From Antedon mediterranea (Eukaryota > Echinodermata > Crinoidea > Comatulida > Antedonidae), in the NCBI RefSeq assembly GCF_964355755.1, contig NC_092676.1, forward strand, positions 6,058,288-6,122,287: a DNA stretch of 64,000 nucleotides. The letters run 5' to 3'. The notes beneath the pieces are model-generated. The model ran no database searches. It worked only from the letters and a program-made list of their open reading frames with translations, and was not told where the DNA came from. Below are positions 1-12,200 of the stretch, one piece after another. The position numbers and the translations under genes were made by a program. The stretch's first letter is position 1, and every line of letters begins with the position of its first letter.

Positions 1-331
1 GTGGTGGGAATTGAACTAAACTTCAGCCTGAACTTCAGTGATAAACCTTTATTAAAAGGAGACTAGATAGCCGCTGCAAAAGATCATCCCGAACGTGTAC
101 GTCCCCTTATTGTGGGTTCTTTTATTGACTTACTTTGTATTGGTACAATAAGCTGTGGAATGACCGGAAGTACTTTATTATTGTTATGTTCTAGTAGGTC
201 ACTGATACCCTTGCGTGCAAAGAAGTCGTATGGGTGTTCTGTTTCACACAAGCCATCGAATAATAGCGGTAGATAATGATGGAAGTCTAGTCGCTCTATT
301 TCAATCTAAAAATCAGGTTTACTATAATCTT

Positions 332-477
332 ATGCCTTGTCTACACAACTTTATGTCAAAAATGTGATATGCCCATATATGGATGATGATTTCATCATAC
401 ACTACCATTTTTGGTCATGTGCACATCACACTTTTGTTGTACGTCAAATTAGTTAGATAGTGTGGACAGAGCTTTAT
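332..477. mobile_element. MITE-A copy 1
   Basis: Short palindromic element. Its ends resemble the family terminus AAGCTCTGTCTACACTATC and its inverse, and the interior carries the family words GTGATRTGCCCATATATGG and CACATCACACTTTT. The left end is degenerate. There is no coding capacity. The same family recurs at nine other places in the window. Confidence 0.8.
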
Positions 478-1565
478 TGAAACATATTTCAAGTTGTAAG
501 TGGACATTTCATATTTGTATACGGTATAGGCTATTATTACAAAGCTACTAAACAATAATACGAAATTATAATTCTAGACAAACAGGTGTAAGGTACAATC
601 CGGATGAAGGGGATGGGGAGCGAGCTCGATGTGTGACGTGCAGGTGAGATAGTCAACAATTCAATAAGAAACATTACATAAAGTGGTAAAGCAGAATATG
701 TGATCTTTATCTTTTAGGCCTAGCCTAGGCCTAAACCTAGTCCTCTAACCCAAATCGCGTTAATAATTAAGTTCGACCATAGAGAATACAATTTTTAAGG
801 CTAGTTTCTAGCAAAAAAAAAATTGATAGTCTCGGCCGGACACCCGAACCTTTAGGCTAGGCCTAGAAAGAAAAGTTCAGATCTTACGTTCCACGCGATT
901 TTGTTCCCTTTGGAATCATGAGTCAAAGTGATCGGAAAGTCTCCACGATTGTAAAATTTCCGAAACAAATTGGATGATTTAGCTTCTCTTTCTTGAAACG
1001 CACCAGCCTGAGGTGGACCTCCACCGGTGATCTAATAGACAAGAAAATCATAATTATAATAATTAATGCTTCCTGCCACCAAAGCCAAGAAATTAGGCCT
1101 ATAGGGCCTACACGTGAACCCTGTCACCTGACGTTGTGTTGCTATCATAATCATAATGAACAATTTGAATTAAGCCGTCTGGTCCTATAAATGATTGTGC
1201 GGGTGCATTTTTCACACTGACAATGAAATACAAACAGCCTGGTGGTGGCAAAATGATCAGCCAACCACAATATTTAATCTATAAGTACGTTAGCATATTT
1301 AAGAGGGGTCCTATGCCTACCTGTTTAACTCCAAACATCGAGACAATTATTAATTTGCGTAATTTTAAGTGCGTAAATTTTCTTCGATAAATATTCGAAC
1401 CATATCCAACTAGCTCTATGTCGCGGAACACTTTTCGATTGGTGGAATGTTTCGAACGCGCACAATTTCTTTCAATACTGCCCTCGCTAGATTCACTGGT
1501 TATGGGTGGAGTAAATAACAAATCCTTGATATGGTTGAGTGGATAATTGTCGACCTTGCTCGGGG

Positions 1566-1853
1566 TCAAAAGATACACATGAATAATTTAGGAAAGTTGT
1601 AAATGTGTCGGAAATAATATTTTTGCTTGATAGAAATGGCGAAAATTTGTGAATTTTGCAATATGAATACTTCATCCATGGCCGTATCTGTTATGCTCAT
1701 CAATTGTTTTGAAATTTCAGAATATTGTGCTTGTTTTTGCATCTGATTTGGTAAGTTGCCAGACGACGATAACGATTGCTCTTGCACAACCACGCAAGCC
1801 CCGAGTATCGGACTGGGAATCGTACGTGGCCAATTCTTCAGTTCACAGATCAA
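1566..1853 (-). other. Possible coding exon on the minus strand (unrecognised)
   Basis: An open frame of about 95 codons whose middle part (around 1665-1750) reads as a polar, helix-like peptide, followed by a GTATTC that could be a splice donor. I recognise no family. The frame starts with TTG rather than ATG, so if real it would be an internal exon or use the ATG near 1746. It could be chance. It lies upstream of IBTK in the opposite direction, so a divergent neighbour is conceivable. Confidence 0.12.
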
Positions 1854-2218
1854 ACATGAAAGAAGTGCTAGCCTAGTGTAGTGTTACTGTTATTTATGCA
1901 GGTCTAAGGTCTACGTCTACTTTTTTCCACAATACATAGTAATAATATTGGCGCCATAATATTTTCATTCGTGCCATACATACTGTAAAAAGTAACAGTT
2001 CACCACCAGTTTATCTTTTAAATATAAAAATAAAAAGATGATCAGATTGAATTTAAGTTAAAAAAAAAACTAGCTAGTTAACTAGGCTAGTGTAGTGTAC
2101 TAGGTAGTTATAGTCTCTCTGAGTCTAGTAGGCCATAGTTAGACCAGACAATTAAAGAGAGAAATTAATTATCAATTAACTTCACTGGTAATTTCACTAC
2201 TGGAGCCACTCAATCGAG

Positions 2219-2560
2219 CGAGTGAGTGGCCGAGCGGTTAAGACAGTGGAACCGTAATTACGTAGCCATAACATCGGCAAGGGTTCGAGGCTCACTCGCT
2301 CCATGGTTCTGGTGGTAGAACAAGTCTTCTCGGATACGGACTATAAACCGTAGGTCCAGTGTACACATAGCTCATGTGCACTTTAAAGAACCTAGTACAT
2401 CTTTTGAGACGTGTAGGGGGTTACCCCGGTGTACTAGTCCACACAAACACAGCCACTGTCACACACAGCCACTGTGCAAATTGGTCTGGACTCACTCGCT
2501 TCACAAAGTGCTATAGTCTTCAAGTCTGAAGTTTGCACTAAATTGGAAGAAGAAGAAGGT
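2219..2560 (+). mobile_element. tRNA-derived SINE, full-length copy
   Basis: The head resembles a class II (Leu/Ser-type) tRNA. The A box TGGCCGAGCGG is at 2227 and the B box GGTTCGAGGC at 2282. A shared body follows, with the words GTGCACTTTAAAGAACCTAG and GGGGTTACCCCGGTGTACTAG, and the tail is a short GAA-rich run. Two further copies lie in IBTK introns (3352-3515 and 5048-5300), which establishes a dispersed family. The A and B boxes would form an internal RNA polymerase III promoter. I did not determine the SINE superfamily. Confidence 0.85.
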
Positions 2561-2708
2561 TAAAATTAGTCTATGCATAGGTGCCTATTTTATGCCTAAT
2601 TCTATTTTTGCATTAATTTATACACTTTCTAATATGATATAGGATAACCAATAATGTTTACCTTAGTTAAACATTTTTGCATTTAATTTAATAATTTATT
2701 TTTCAGAC

Positions 2709-2963
2709 TTCTGATTTGCAATTATGGATGCCTGAATATTAAAAAATGATAATGGCAGGCTGGGGCCTGTAAATACCCAGACTTGGTTCTGTAGAAAGCT
2801 GAGCCTAGAACTCAGGGAGTAACTCGGAAGAAAAGATGCACATAATTTTTTAGACATTAGCTGATGTGCCTTTAAAGAATCTTACACAAATTTGTGGGTG
2901 CCCTGTATTTTTTTATGACTGTTGGATTGACTATAACAAGGTTGAAGTAACCAAGACTATAAA
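2709..2963 (+). other. IBTK: Probable IBTK 5' UTR segment
   Basis: A TTTTTCAG at 2701-2708 would be a good splice acceptor, and no other coding exon precedes the ATG at 2964. The stretch contains several short upstream ATGs that are closed quickly. It is therefore more likely an untranslated exon part or proximal promoter than coding. No TATA or initiator was identified. Confidence 0.3.
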
Positions 2964-3293
2964 ATGGAAGTATTTGGCAAGAAAGCAGGATGTTCAGCAT
3001 ATTGTCGTTGCACAGAGCACGCTGACGACATAATTGCTGTGATCACACGTGGTACAACTCACCAAATCAAAGTGTTCATTGAAGCATGTTGTTCAAATGG
3101 AGCACAAGTATCGGACGTATTTGGTCGTAATGCGTTGCATATGGCCGCATCATGCGGCAAAGTGGATGTTGTTGATTGGTTGATAACTGAGAAACACATA
3201 GAACTAAAGTCAAGAGATTTAGAATCAGGTTGGACCGCTCTACACCGTAGCCTGTTCTATGGGCAGATAAACAGTGCAGTTTTGTTAGCTCGT
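2964..3293 (+). CDS. IBTK: IBTK coding exon 1 (ankyrin repeats)
   Basis: Starts at ATG in the context ATAAAATGG and ends in phase 0 at CGT before a GTGAGT donor. It encodes residues 1-110, including [16 protein letters not shown] and [16 protein letters not shown], the IBTK ankyrin signatures. Confidence 0.9.
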
Positions 3294-6200
3294 GTGAGTG
3301 TTCTTATGTGAAGATTCTCAAATATTAATATTACATTGCTGACAATAGTTCGCTCCATGGTTCTGGTGGTAGAACGAGTCTTCTCGGATGAGGACTATAA
3401 ACCATAGGTCCAGTGTATACATCTATCCCATGTGCACTTTAAAGAACCTAGTTCATCTTTCGAGACAACTAGGGGTTACCCCGGTGTACTAGTACACACA
3501 AAGGCACTGTCACTCATCAAGAGGGCCCCTTGATCAGCATATGCTGTTTAAGGTCATCCTCTATAAATAAAGTAAAAAAATAAATAAAACAAGTTTTAGA
3601 GAAACAATCAATGCATCGGCCCAGATCAGACATCAGAGTTTTTTCTGTATGATGACTAAGTCTACTGCCGGTTCGTCTACTGTACATACAGTTACTAAAT
3701 AGTGCAATGCTAGTATTATCCATTCATTATTTGTATATTAATTTATTTCATTTTTGATCACCAGCATGGCTCAAACTTGTACAAACAAGATATTGAAGGT
3801 CTAACACCACTAGATCTTGTGATGAAGGACCAACCTAGCTATGTTGAGTATAATGCCTCTGGGCCAACTGAGTGCTACACCTGGGGAGCTAATACAAACT
3901 TTACCCTGGGACATAGTAATCAGCACTCAAGGAAGCACCCAGAGGTGGTGGAGGAACTTGTTAAGAAGGGGCTTAGCATTAAACAGGTGAGAAGATACAA
4001 TGTGGATTTTCTTTCATTTATCATTTCAAACATTTATCCATCATTTGAGTATTTCTTCCATTTATGTGCCTCCATCCATTCTTTCATTCATTTATTCATT
4101 CATTCATGCATTGGTCAATGCATGTATTCATTCATCCTTCCATGCATTTATTCGCCTATCATCCATCCTTCAATTCATCCATCCTTCCATTCATCCTTTC
4201 ATACATACATTCATCCATCCTTCCAATCATCCATCCATGAATTTATCCTTCCTTGCATTTATCTATTCATCCTTGCATTCATCCTTCCTTGCATTCATCC
4301 ATCCTTCCATTCATCCTTCCATTCATCCTTCCTTGCATTCATCCATCCTTGCATTCATCCATCCTTGCATTTATTCTTTCTTGCATTCATCCTTCCTTTC
4401 ATCCATCCATCCATCCATCCTTCCATTCATCCATCCTTCCATTCATCCATCCATCCATTCATCCATCCATCCATCCTTTCATTCATTCATCCATCCATCC
4501 TTTCATTCATTTATCCATCCATCCTTTCATTCATTTATCTATCCATCTTTCATTAATCCATCCATGCATTTATTCACCTACCATTCATCCTTCCAAGCAT
4601 TTATTCATTCATCCTCCGATTACTGCCCAAGTGTAAATTACAGCACTTGGTCTGATTTACATAATTTATTTCAAGGTTGTTATGTGCAAGTTCCACACTA
4701 TTCTTTTAACACACTGTGGTAAAGTGTTTACGTGCGGACATGGCCAAGGTGGAAGGCTTGGACTCGGAGATGAAAATACCTATCTTGTACCTCATCAGAT
4801 TGAAGGCTTCGGTAACTTGAAATGCACTCAGATCGCAGCAGGCAGAGATCACATCGTTTTTCTCTGTGAAGGGTTAGTTTTCAGAAAATGGAATTAAAAA
4901 TGGTTTAACTTATTTTTTACCAATAAAACACATACCGAATACCAGACTTCCTGAAAAAGCAGATATATTAGGCCAGCTTAATCAAAGCTGTATTTCTATG
5001 TTGAAATTATTTTTATTCTCTATTAATAAGTGTAATACATAGTTGTGCGAGTGAGTGGCCAAGCAGTTAAGACAGTGGAACCGTAATTACTTAGCCATAA
5101 CATTGGCAAGTGTTTAAGGCTCACTTGCTCCATGGTTCTGGTAGTAGTCTCGGATAAGGACTAAAGGCTGTGGGTCCAGTGTACACATCTAGCTTATGTG
5201 CACTTTAAAGAACCTAGTACAACTTTCGAGACGAGTAGGGGGTTACACCGGTGTGGTGTACTTTTACATCACAGCCACTGATCATAACTGGGCCCAGTCT
5301 TTGACTGAAGAGGTTACACAGTATAAATAAATTTAAAAAAATTATTAGATAAAATAATTTTTTTAAATAATAATACACTGTTTTATTTTGTTTTTACCTA
5401 GTGGTATTGTCTATACTTGTGGACAGAATGACTATCATCAGTTAGGATTGTCACTTGGTATCACATGTCATGTTCCTAAGCCAATTTCACTAAAGAGTCT
5501 CAAAGGCAAGCTAGTAGTGGGCGTGGCTGCTGGCAGGTTTCATACTGTACTTTACACTAATGATGCTGTATATACATTTGGGCTCAATGCTGGTCAGTTA
5601 GGTAAGAAGAAGTGAATGCATACTCCAAGCTAAGAAATACACTCCATGTGGTAGAGGGGGCTATAATATGATATTGTATACTGTAGTAGTACTGTACTGT
5701 AGAAGTACATACCTTCTATGCAATGAAATACACTCCATGTGGTAGAGGGGGCTATAATATGATATTGTATACTGTAGTAGTACTGTACTGTAGAAGTACA
5801 TACCTTCTATACAATGAAATACACTCCATGTGGTAGAGGGGGCTATAGTAAAAAAGTATTATACAATACTTTTACAATACAATTACAAGCAATAAATACA
5901 ATAATATAACTCTGCACTATCAAACTTTATGAACAAATGTTCATATCTGGACATGATGATGTCATATCACTACCATATTTGGGAATATTACTACCATATT
6001 TGGGCACATCACACTTTTTTGTCAAACTAGTTTGATAGTGACAGAACGAAATACACTCCATGCAAAAGAAGGTGGTCGAGTATGAATATATTATGAGGGT
6101 GCTATAGTATGAGTAGAGCTCATCGAAAATAAGTGTTCTCACTTTTGTTTTAGGCCACCCTAAAGATGATAAATACCAGTTAAACCCACGTCAAGTAACA

Positions 6201-9200
6201 ACCTTACATCATAAAGATTTCCATATCTGTGCCCTTGCAACCAGCGATGCGGCTACAATTTGTGCCACAACGAAGGGCGATATTTATGCTTTGCATGAAT
6301 ACCAGTGCAGAAAGATTGCCTCTAAGTAAGACTACAGTTATTTCATTTTACATGACCGTAGAGAGAGTTTAGACAAAGTTCCCAGCCAAAAATATCGTGA
6401 GACTTTATAACCTAACCAAACAGAGCATGATATTAATATAGTAATGGGTATATTATGCACTTTCCAGAATATGGCATAGGCTGTGTTTGGACGTAAAATC
6501 AGTTACATTGAGAGCTAAATCAGTGATTGTTGGGACGATGCAAAATGTGTAAGCTCAAAAAAATTACCCAGCAAGGTCATATTTCATGCATAATTTTACA
6601 CTAGTAATGTCAAATTGCTCCTTATCTTGTGGTTAATCAGCTTGTGGTTTAAGGTGTAATTGAACAATCCACCTCATGAAGTGGGTTTTTGAAACAGCTG
6701 GATTATCTCAAAATGTACACCACACGCATAAATTGTTACGTCAGAACGGCTCATACAGTATGCTGATAATATAAAGATACCGGAGTTCTTTGAGTTTTTC
6801 TCATGACAAAACAATTCCACTCTCAAAGACTGTTTATGTTGTTATGGTTTTCAGATGTTTAAACATTAAACAATTAGCAGTCATTGGTGGTCATTTAGAC
6901 TCTGATGTCGAACAGACAATGTTACAAAAACAGGGCGGAGAGGAATTACAAGTGGTAGCACTGAATGCATCAGGCACAGTAAGTTTAATTGATCATGCAG
7001 ACATTGTGTATTGACCAAAAAGATTGCCTCCTACCATAGGATTATAATGCAATATAAGTACAAATAAATATAAAGCATAAAAGGAAAATAATAATAAAAA
7101 TAGATAAAGAAATAAAATAATATAAGAAATAAATCCAAACAATCAAAACTAAAATCAGCTGTGAATACTGCCACCACATCAACTAGTTCCGTGATAATCA
7201 ACATGATGATTGTGGGAACTCAAAACGAAAAAGATTAAGACAGATTAAACCTTGTTGAATGCAGCCTAGATTCTAGGCCTTCTCCTAGTAGTTAAGTAAT
7301 GTATATTTGTGTACACTGGACTATATCTAATATGCACTATGTACTACTTCACAAGGTGTCCCAGGCTGTGTAGTGCCCTTTCCCCTATTCTTCTGAATAG
7401 TGCTATCTTAAAAAATGAATGAATAAAAATATTACAGAGTGAATAAGATGTAATATTATTATGAGGTAACAGCAGAGTAAAAAGAAAGAAGCAAAGTATT
7501 TAAGAAAATGGAACCAATACGCCTTTTTCACGAAATGGAAGACATTTTCAATCGATGACAAACAATGCTGTGCAACAGAGCGTAACCAACAGAAATAACA
7601 TAGCGTTTTCAGGGGATTTTTAAGGACACCATGTTAATTAAAAAATCGTAACTCTTGAACGGAGGATCGTATGAGAAAAAAAAATTACTGTAAAATGTTC
7701 TTAAAACATTTGCCTACATCACTGTGTGATTAAAAAAAATTAGAAATTTTTTTTTCACTGCTTAAAATCCATTGAAAAAAACATCACAGTGTATAAGCAT
7801 ATAGGCGTTTGTCACTGTCGTTTTTTCATGGTGCAGTCGCGGCGCCTATGCTTATACACTGTGGTGTTTTTTTCGATGGAATTTAAGCAGTGAAAACAAT
7901 TTTTCAAATTTTTTTCAATCACACAGTTTATGTAGGCTAATCTTTTAAGAACATTTTACTGTAAAAATTTTGTCCATACGACTGTCCGTTGAGGAGTTAC
8001 GAATTTTTAACTAACTTGTCCTCCGAAAATAGGCTGAAAACGCTATGTTCTTTCTGTTGGTTACGCTTCGTTGCACGGCATTGTTTGTCATCGATCGAAG
8101 ATGTCTTCCGTTTCGTGGAAAAGGCGTATTGTAATTAGAGCATATAACAGAAAATTAAGGTCATAGTTCATATATTTTAACTTTCGCATTCCATTTTCCT
8201 GCTCTTAGGTTTTTGTTTGGAAATTGTCTAACAGATGTCTGAAGAGATGTGTGTGGGATGTTAAAAGCCAGCTGTTTGTGTCTGATATTGCTATTAATAA
8301 ACATGGCATCATCATGTGTACCACACAAGGTCAAGGCTTTCTTGGGTTCATGTCAAAGACAGGTCACCAAATAAGAGGTACAGAAAAGTATATTTTGTTA
8401 TTGTTTGTTATGAATACTCTATTATTTTATTGAAATTATAATCATTTTTTAGTTAATGTAAAGCTCAAATAGTTGACAAATGTGATGTGCCAAAATATTT
8501 CTTTTATTTTATTTATTCAGGTATAAAAACAAAATTACTGTACAATTTACATAACAATAACAAAATTCCACAAAAATGAATTAAAAGGTACAATATCACT
8601 CTGTAACTCGGTATGGTATTGATATGTAGTTGGCTCTCTAGTTTAATTTATAACCTCTTTACTACACACACAGAATGAGAGTTGATAATAAGTGTATATG
8701 TAGTTGGCTCTCTAGTTTAATTTATAACCTCTTTGCTACACACAAAGAATGAGAGTTGATAATAAGTGTATAATGTAGTTTGCTCTCTAGTTTAATTTAT
8801 AACCTCTTTGCTACACACACAAAATGAGAGTTGATAATAAGTGTATATGTAGTTGGCTCTCTAGTTTAATTTATAACCTCTTTGCTACACACACAAAATG
8901 AGAGTTGATAATAAGTGTATATGTAGTTGGCTCTCTAGTTTAATTTATAGCCTCTTTGCTACACACACACAGAATGAGAGTTGATAATAAGTGTATATGC
9001 AGTTGGCTCTCTAGTTTAATTTATAGCCTCTTTGCTCCACACAAAGAATGAGAGTTGATAATAAGTGTATATGTAGGTTGGCTCTCTAGTTTAATTTATA
9101 ACCTCTTTGCTACACACACAAAATGAGAGTTGATAATAAGTGTATATGTAGTTGGCTCTCTAGTTTAATTTATAACCTCTTTGCTACACACACAAAGAAT

Positions 9201-12200
9201 GAGAGTTGATAATAAGTGTATATGTAGTTAGCTTTCTAGTTTAATTTATAACCTCTTTGCTCAACACACAGAATGAGAGTTGATAATAAGTGTATATGTA
9301 GTTGGCTCTCTAGTTTAATTTATAACCTCTTTGCTCAACACACAGAATGAGAGTTGATAATAAGTGTATATGTAGTTGGCTCTCTAGTTTAATTTATAAC
9401 CTCTTTGCTACACACACAGAATGAGAGTTGATAATAAGTGTATATGTAGTTGGCTCTCTAGTTTAATTTATAACCTCTTTGCTCAACACACAGAATCAGA
9501 CTTGATAATAAGTGTATATGTAGTTGGCTCTCTAGTTTAATTTATAACCTCTTTGCTACACACACACAGAATGAGAGTTGATAATAAGTGTATATGTAGT
9601 TGGCTCTCTAGTTTAATTTAAAGCCTCTTTGCTCAACACACAGAATGAGAGTTGATAATAAGTGTATATGTAGTTGGCTCTCTAGTTTAATTTATAACCT
9701 CTTTGCTCCACACAAAGAATGAGAGTTGATAATATAAGTGTATATGTAGTTGGCTCTCTAGTTTAATTTATAACCTCTTTGCTTACACACAAAGAATGAG
9801 AGTTGATAATAACTGTATATGTAGTTGGCTCTCTAGTTTAATTTATAGCCTCTTTGCTCCACACAAAGAATGAGAGTTGATAATAAGTGTATATGTAGTT
9901 AGCTTTCTAGTTTAATTTATAACCTCTTTGCTCAACACACAGAATGAGAGTTGATAATAAGTGTATATGTAGTTGGCTCTCTAGTTTAATTTATAACCTC
10001 TTTGCTCAACACACAGAATGAGAGTTGATAATAAGTGTATATGTAGTTGGCTCTCTAGTTTAATTTATAACCTCTTTGCTACACACACAGAATGAGAGTT
10101 GATAATAAGTGTATATGTAGTTGGCTCTCTAGTTTAATTTATAACCTCTTTGCTCAACACACAGAATCAGACTTGATAATAAGTGTATATGTAGTTGGCT
10201 CTCTAGTTTAATTTATAACCTCTTTGCTACACACACACAGAATGAGAGTTGATAATAAGTGTATATGTAGTTGGCTCTCTAGTTTAATTTAAAGCCTCTT
10301 TGCTCAACACACAGAATGAGAGTTGATAATAAGTGTATATGTAGTTGGCTCTCTAGTTTAATTTATAACCTCTTTGCTCCACACAAAGAATGAGAGTTGA
10401 TAATATAAGTGTATATGTAGTTGGCTCTCTAGTTTAATTTATAACCTCTTTGCTTACACACAAAGAATGAGAGTTGATAATAACTGTATATGTAGTTGGC
10501 TCTCTAGTTTAATTTATAGCCTCTTTGCTCCACACAAAGAATGAGAGTTGATAATAAGTGTATATGTAGTTGGCTCTCTAGTTTAATTTATAGCCTCTTT
10601 GCTCAACACAAAGACTGAGAGTTTCATAATAATTGTACATTAACAATTAAAAATGTATTCTATTTTTCATCCAATCCAGATGTAAAACCCAAAACACCTA
10701 CATCAACAACTCCAGATGCGTTTTCCGTTGCCGTGAGAGCGAAACACGTTGATAGGGAAGAAGTTGAACTAGTACACTTAGAGAGGATTCCATTTATACA
10801 TAGGGGTGTTCATGTTGCCTGTGATAAATCTGGCAAAAATTATGCTTTTCTGCAATCTGACCCTAAAACAAGGTATGACAATAACGTTGTATTTCCAAAA
10901 TGATTGGGATAAATTGCACCTTTGTCGAGAGATGAAAAATCAACTTAAAATATCCTAAATTATCAGGAGACTTGAAATATATGTAAATCTTTATATATTG
11001 TAGCTTGGTTGAAATTCCTCTTGTAAGAGCATCAGTACAGTTAAAAGAGTTTGCGGCCCTCTTCAAAGAAGTTAGCTCATGTGATAACATACATGATGTG
11101 ATACTGAAGGTAAGTTCACTGACCTTTGGTTTATCTATTATTTCTCTACCTATGGATTTTACTGACTTAAGATTCAATCAATATGTCACACACAAGCTTG
11201 AACCCATACCTCTCACATGCAAGTCTGATCCCCTACCATTATGCCATATAACTCACTAAATGATAACATGATTTTAACACATTTTTTTTTAAAGATTGGT
11301 GCAAGACAATGGCCTGCTCACAAGTACATCCTCTCAGCCCGATCAGAATATTTCAAAAAATTATTTTTCGAAGAAGCCAGAGAAAGAAAAGATTGTGAAG
11401 ATCCGACTGACATTGAAAACTTGATGCCAAAACCAGTAGAGGTCGTCGCTGTCGGTGACATGATCACGGCTCCAATACTGGATCTCCTGCTGCAGTTTAT
11501 CTATGAGGATGAGTGCGATTTATTTAAACCTGGATTTAAATTTGAAAGTGGCAAACAAAATGCAGTTAATTATGGAAAGTCTGATAACTCTCAAGAAATC
11601 ACGATCAATGTTAAACAATCTGCTTATGCTGTGAATCAAGAACTGATTAAAGCAGGGAAGGGAAAGAAAACAGATGGAAGGAAGCAGAAAGGAGGGAAAA
11701 AACAAAAGAATCAAACAAACGAAGTGAAAGATGATTTGATGTTAGCAGTTAAATTGGTTCAAAATGCTGCAAAACAATTCAAAGTGCTGCGGTTAACACA
11801 AAGGTAATTTTTTAGCCTTGTTCTATGTTAAGCTCTGTCTTCACTATCAAACTAGTTTGACAAGAAAAGTGTGATGTGCCCACATGTGATCACATTTTGT
11901 TTTCACATAAAGTTTGATGGTGTAGACAGAGCTTTAGATATCTTAGAACGGTGCCTTGGTAGTAAAATACTGTATCTCAATTATTTTCAAACTCATTGCC
12001 ATTTCAGATTGGAAGGGGTTAAAGTTCAAAATGATCAGCTGCAGAATTTGAAGAAGAGCAGTAAAAAGCCTAATTACAATAGAAACCAGTGCTCATACCT
12101 ATCAGATGTCAGCCTTGAAGCAGAAGATGGCACCACCTTCAGGTGTCATAAATCTGTATTGGTGGCTAGACTGGAATACTTCCATAGTATGTTAGCAAGT

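Larger units (their letters stand above)
1..2215. other. Upstream intergenic DNA, no supported gene
   Basis: AT-rich sequence before the IBTK gene. It contains a MITE-A copy (332-477) and scattered GGCCTA words. Short open frames on both strands show no recognisable domain. Part of this stretch must include the IBTK promoter and perhaps a non-coding first exon, but I could not fix a transcription start. Confidence 0.5.

Noticed and set aside
3777-4722. Long His/Pro/Ser/Phe/Ile open frames in the CATC tract
   Set aside because: They come from a tetranucleotide microsatellite in IBTK intron 2. All three forward frames are open for the same reason, and exons 2 and 3 join across it.
4682-8433. 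Separate small genes with RCC1-like motifs
   Set aside because: Each is an exon of IBTK. Phases and splice sites join them into one reading frame with family-typical order.
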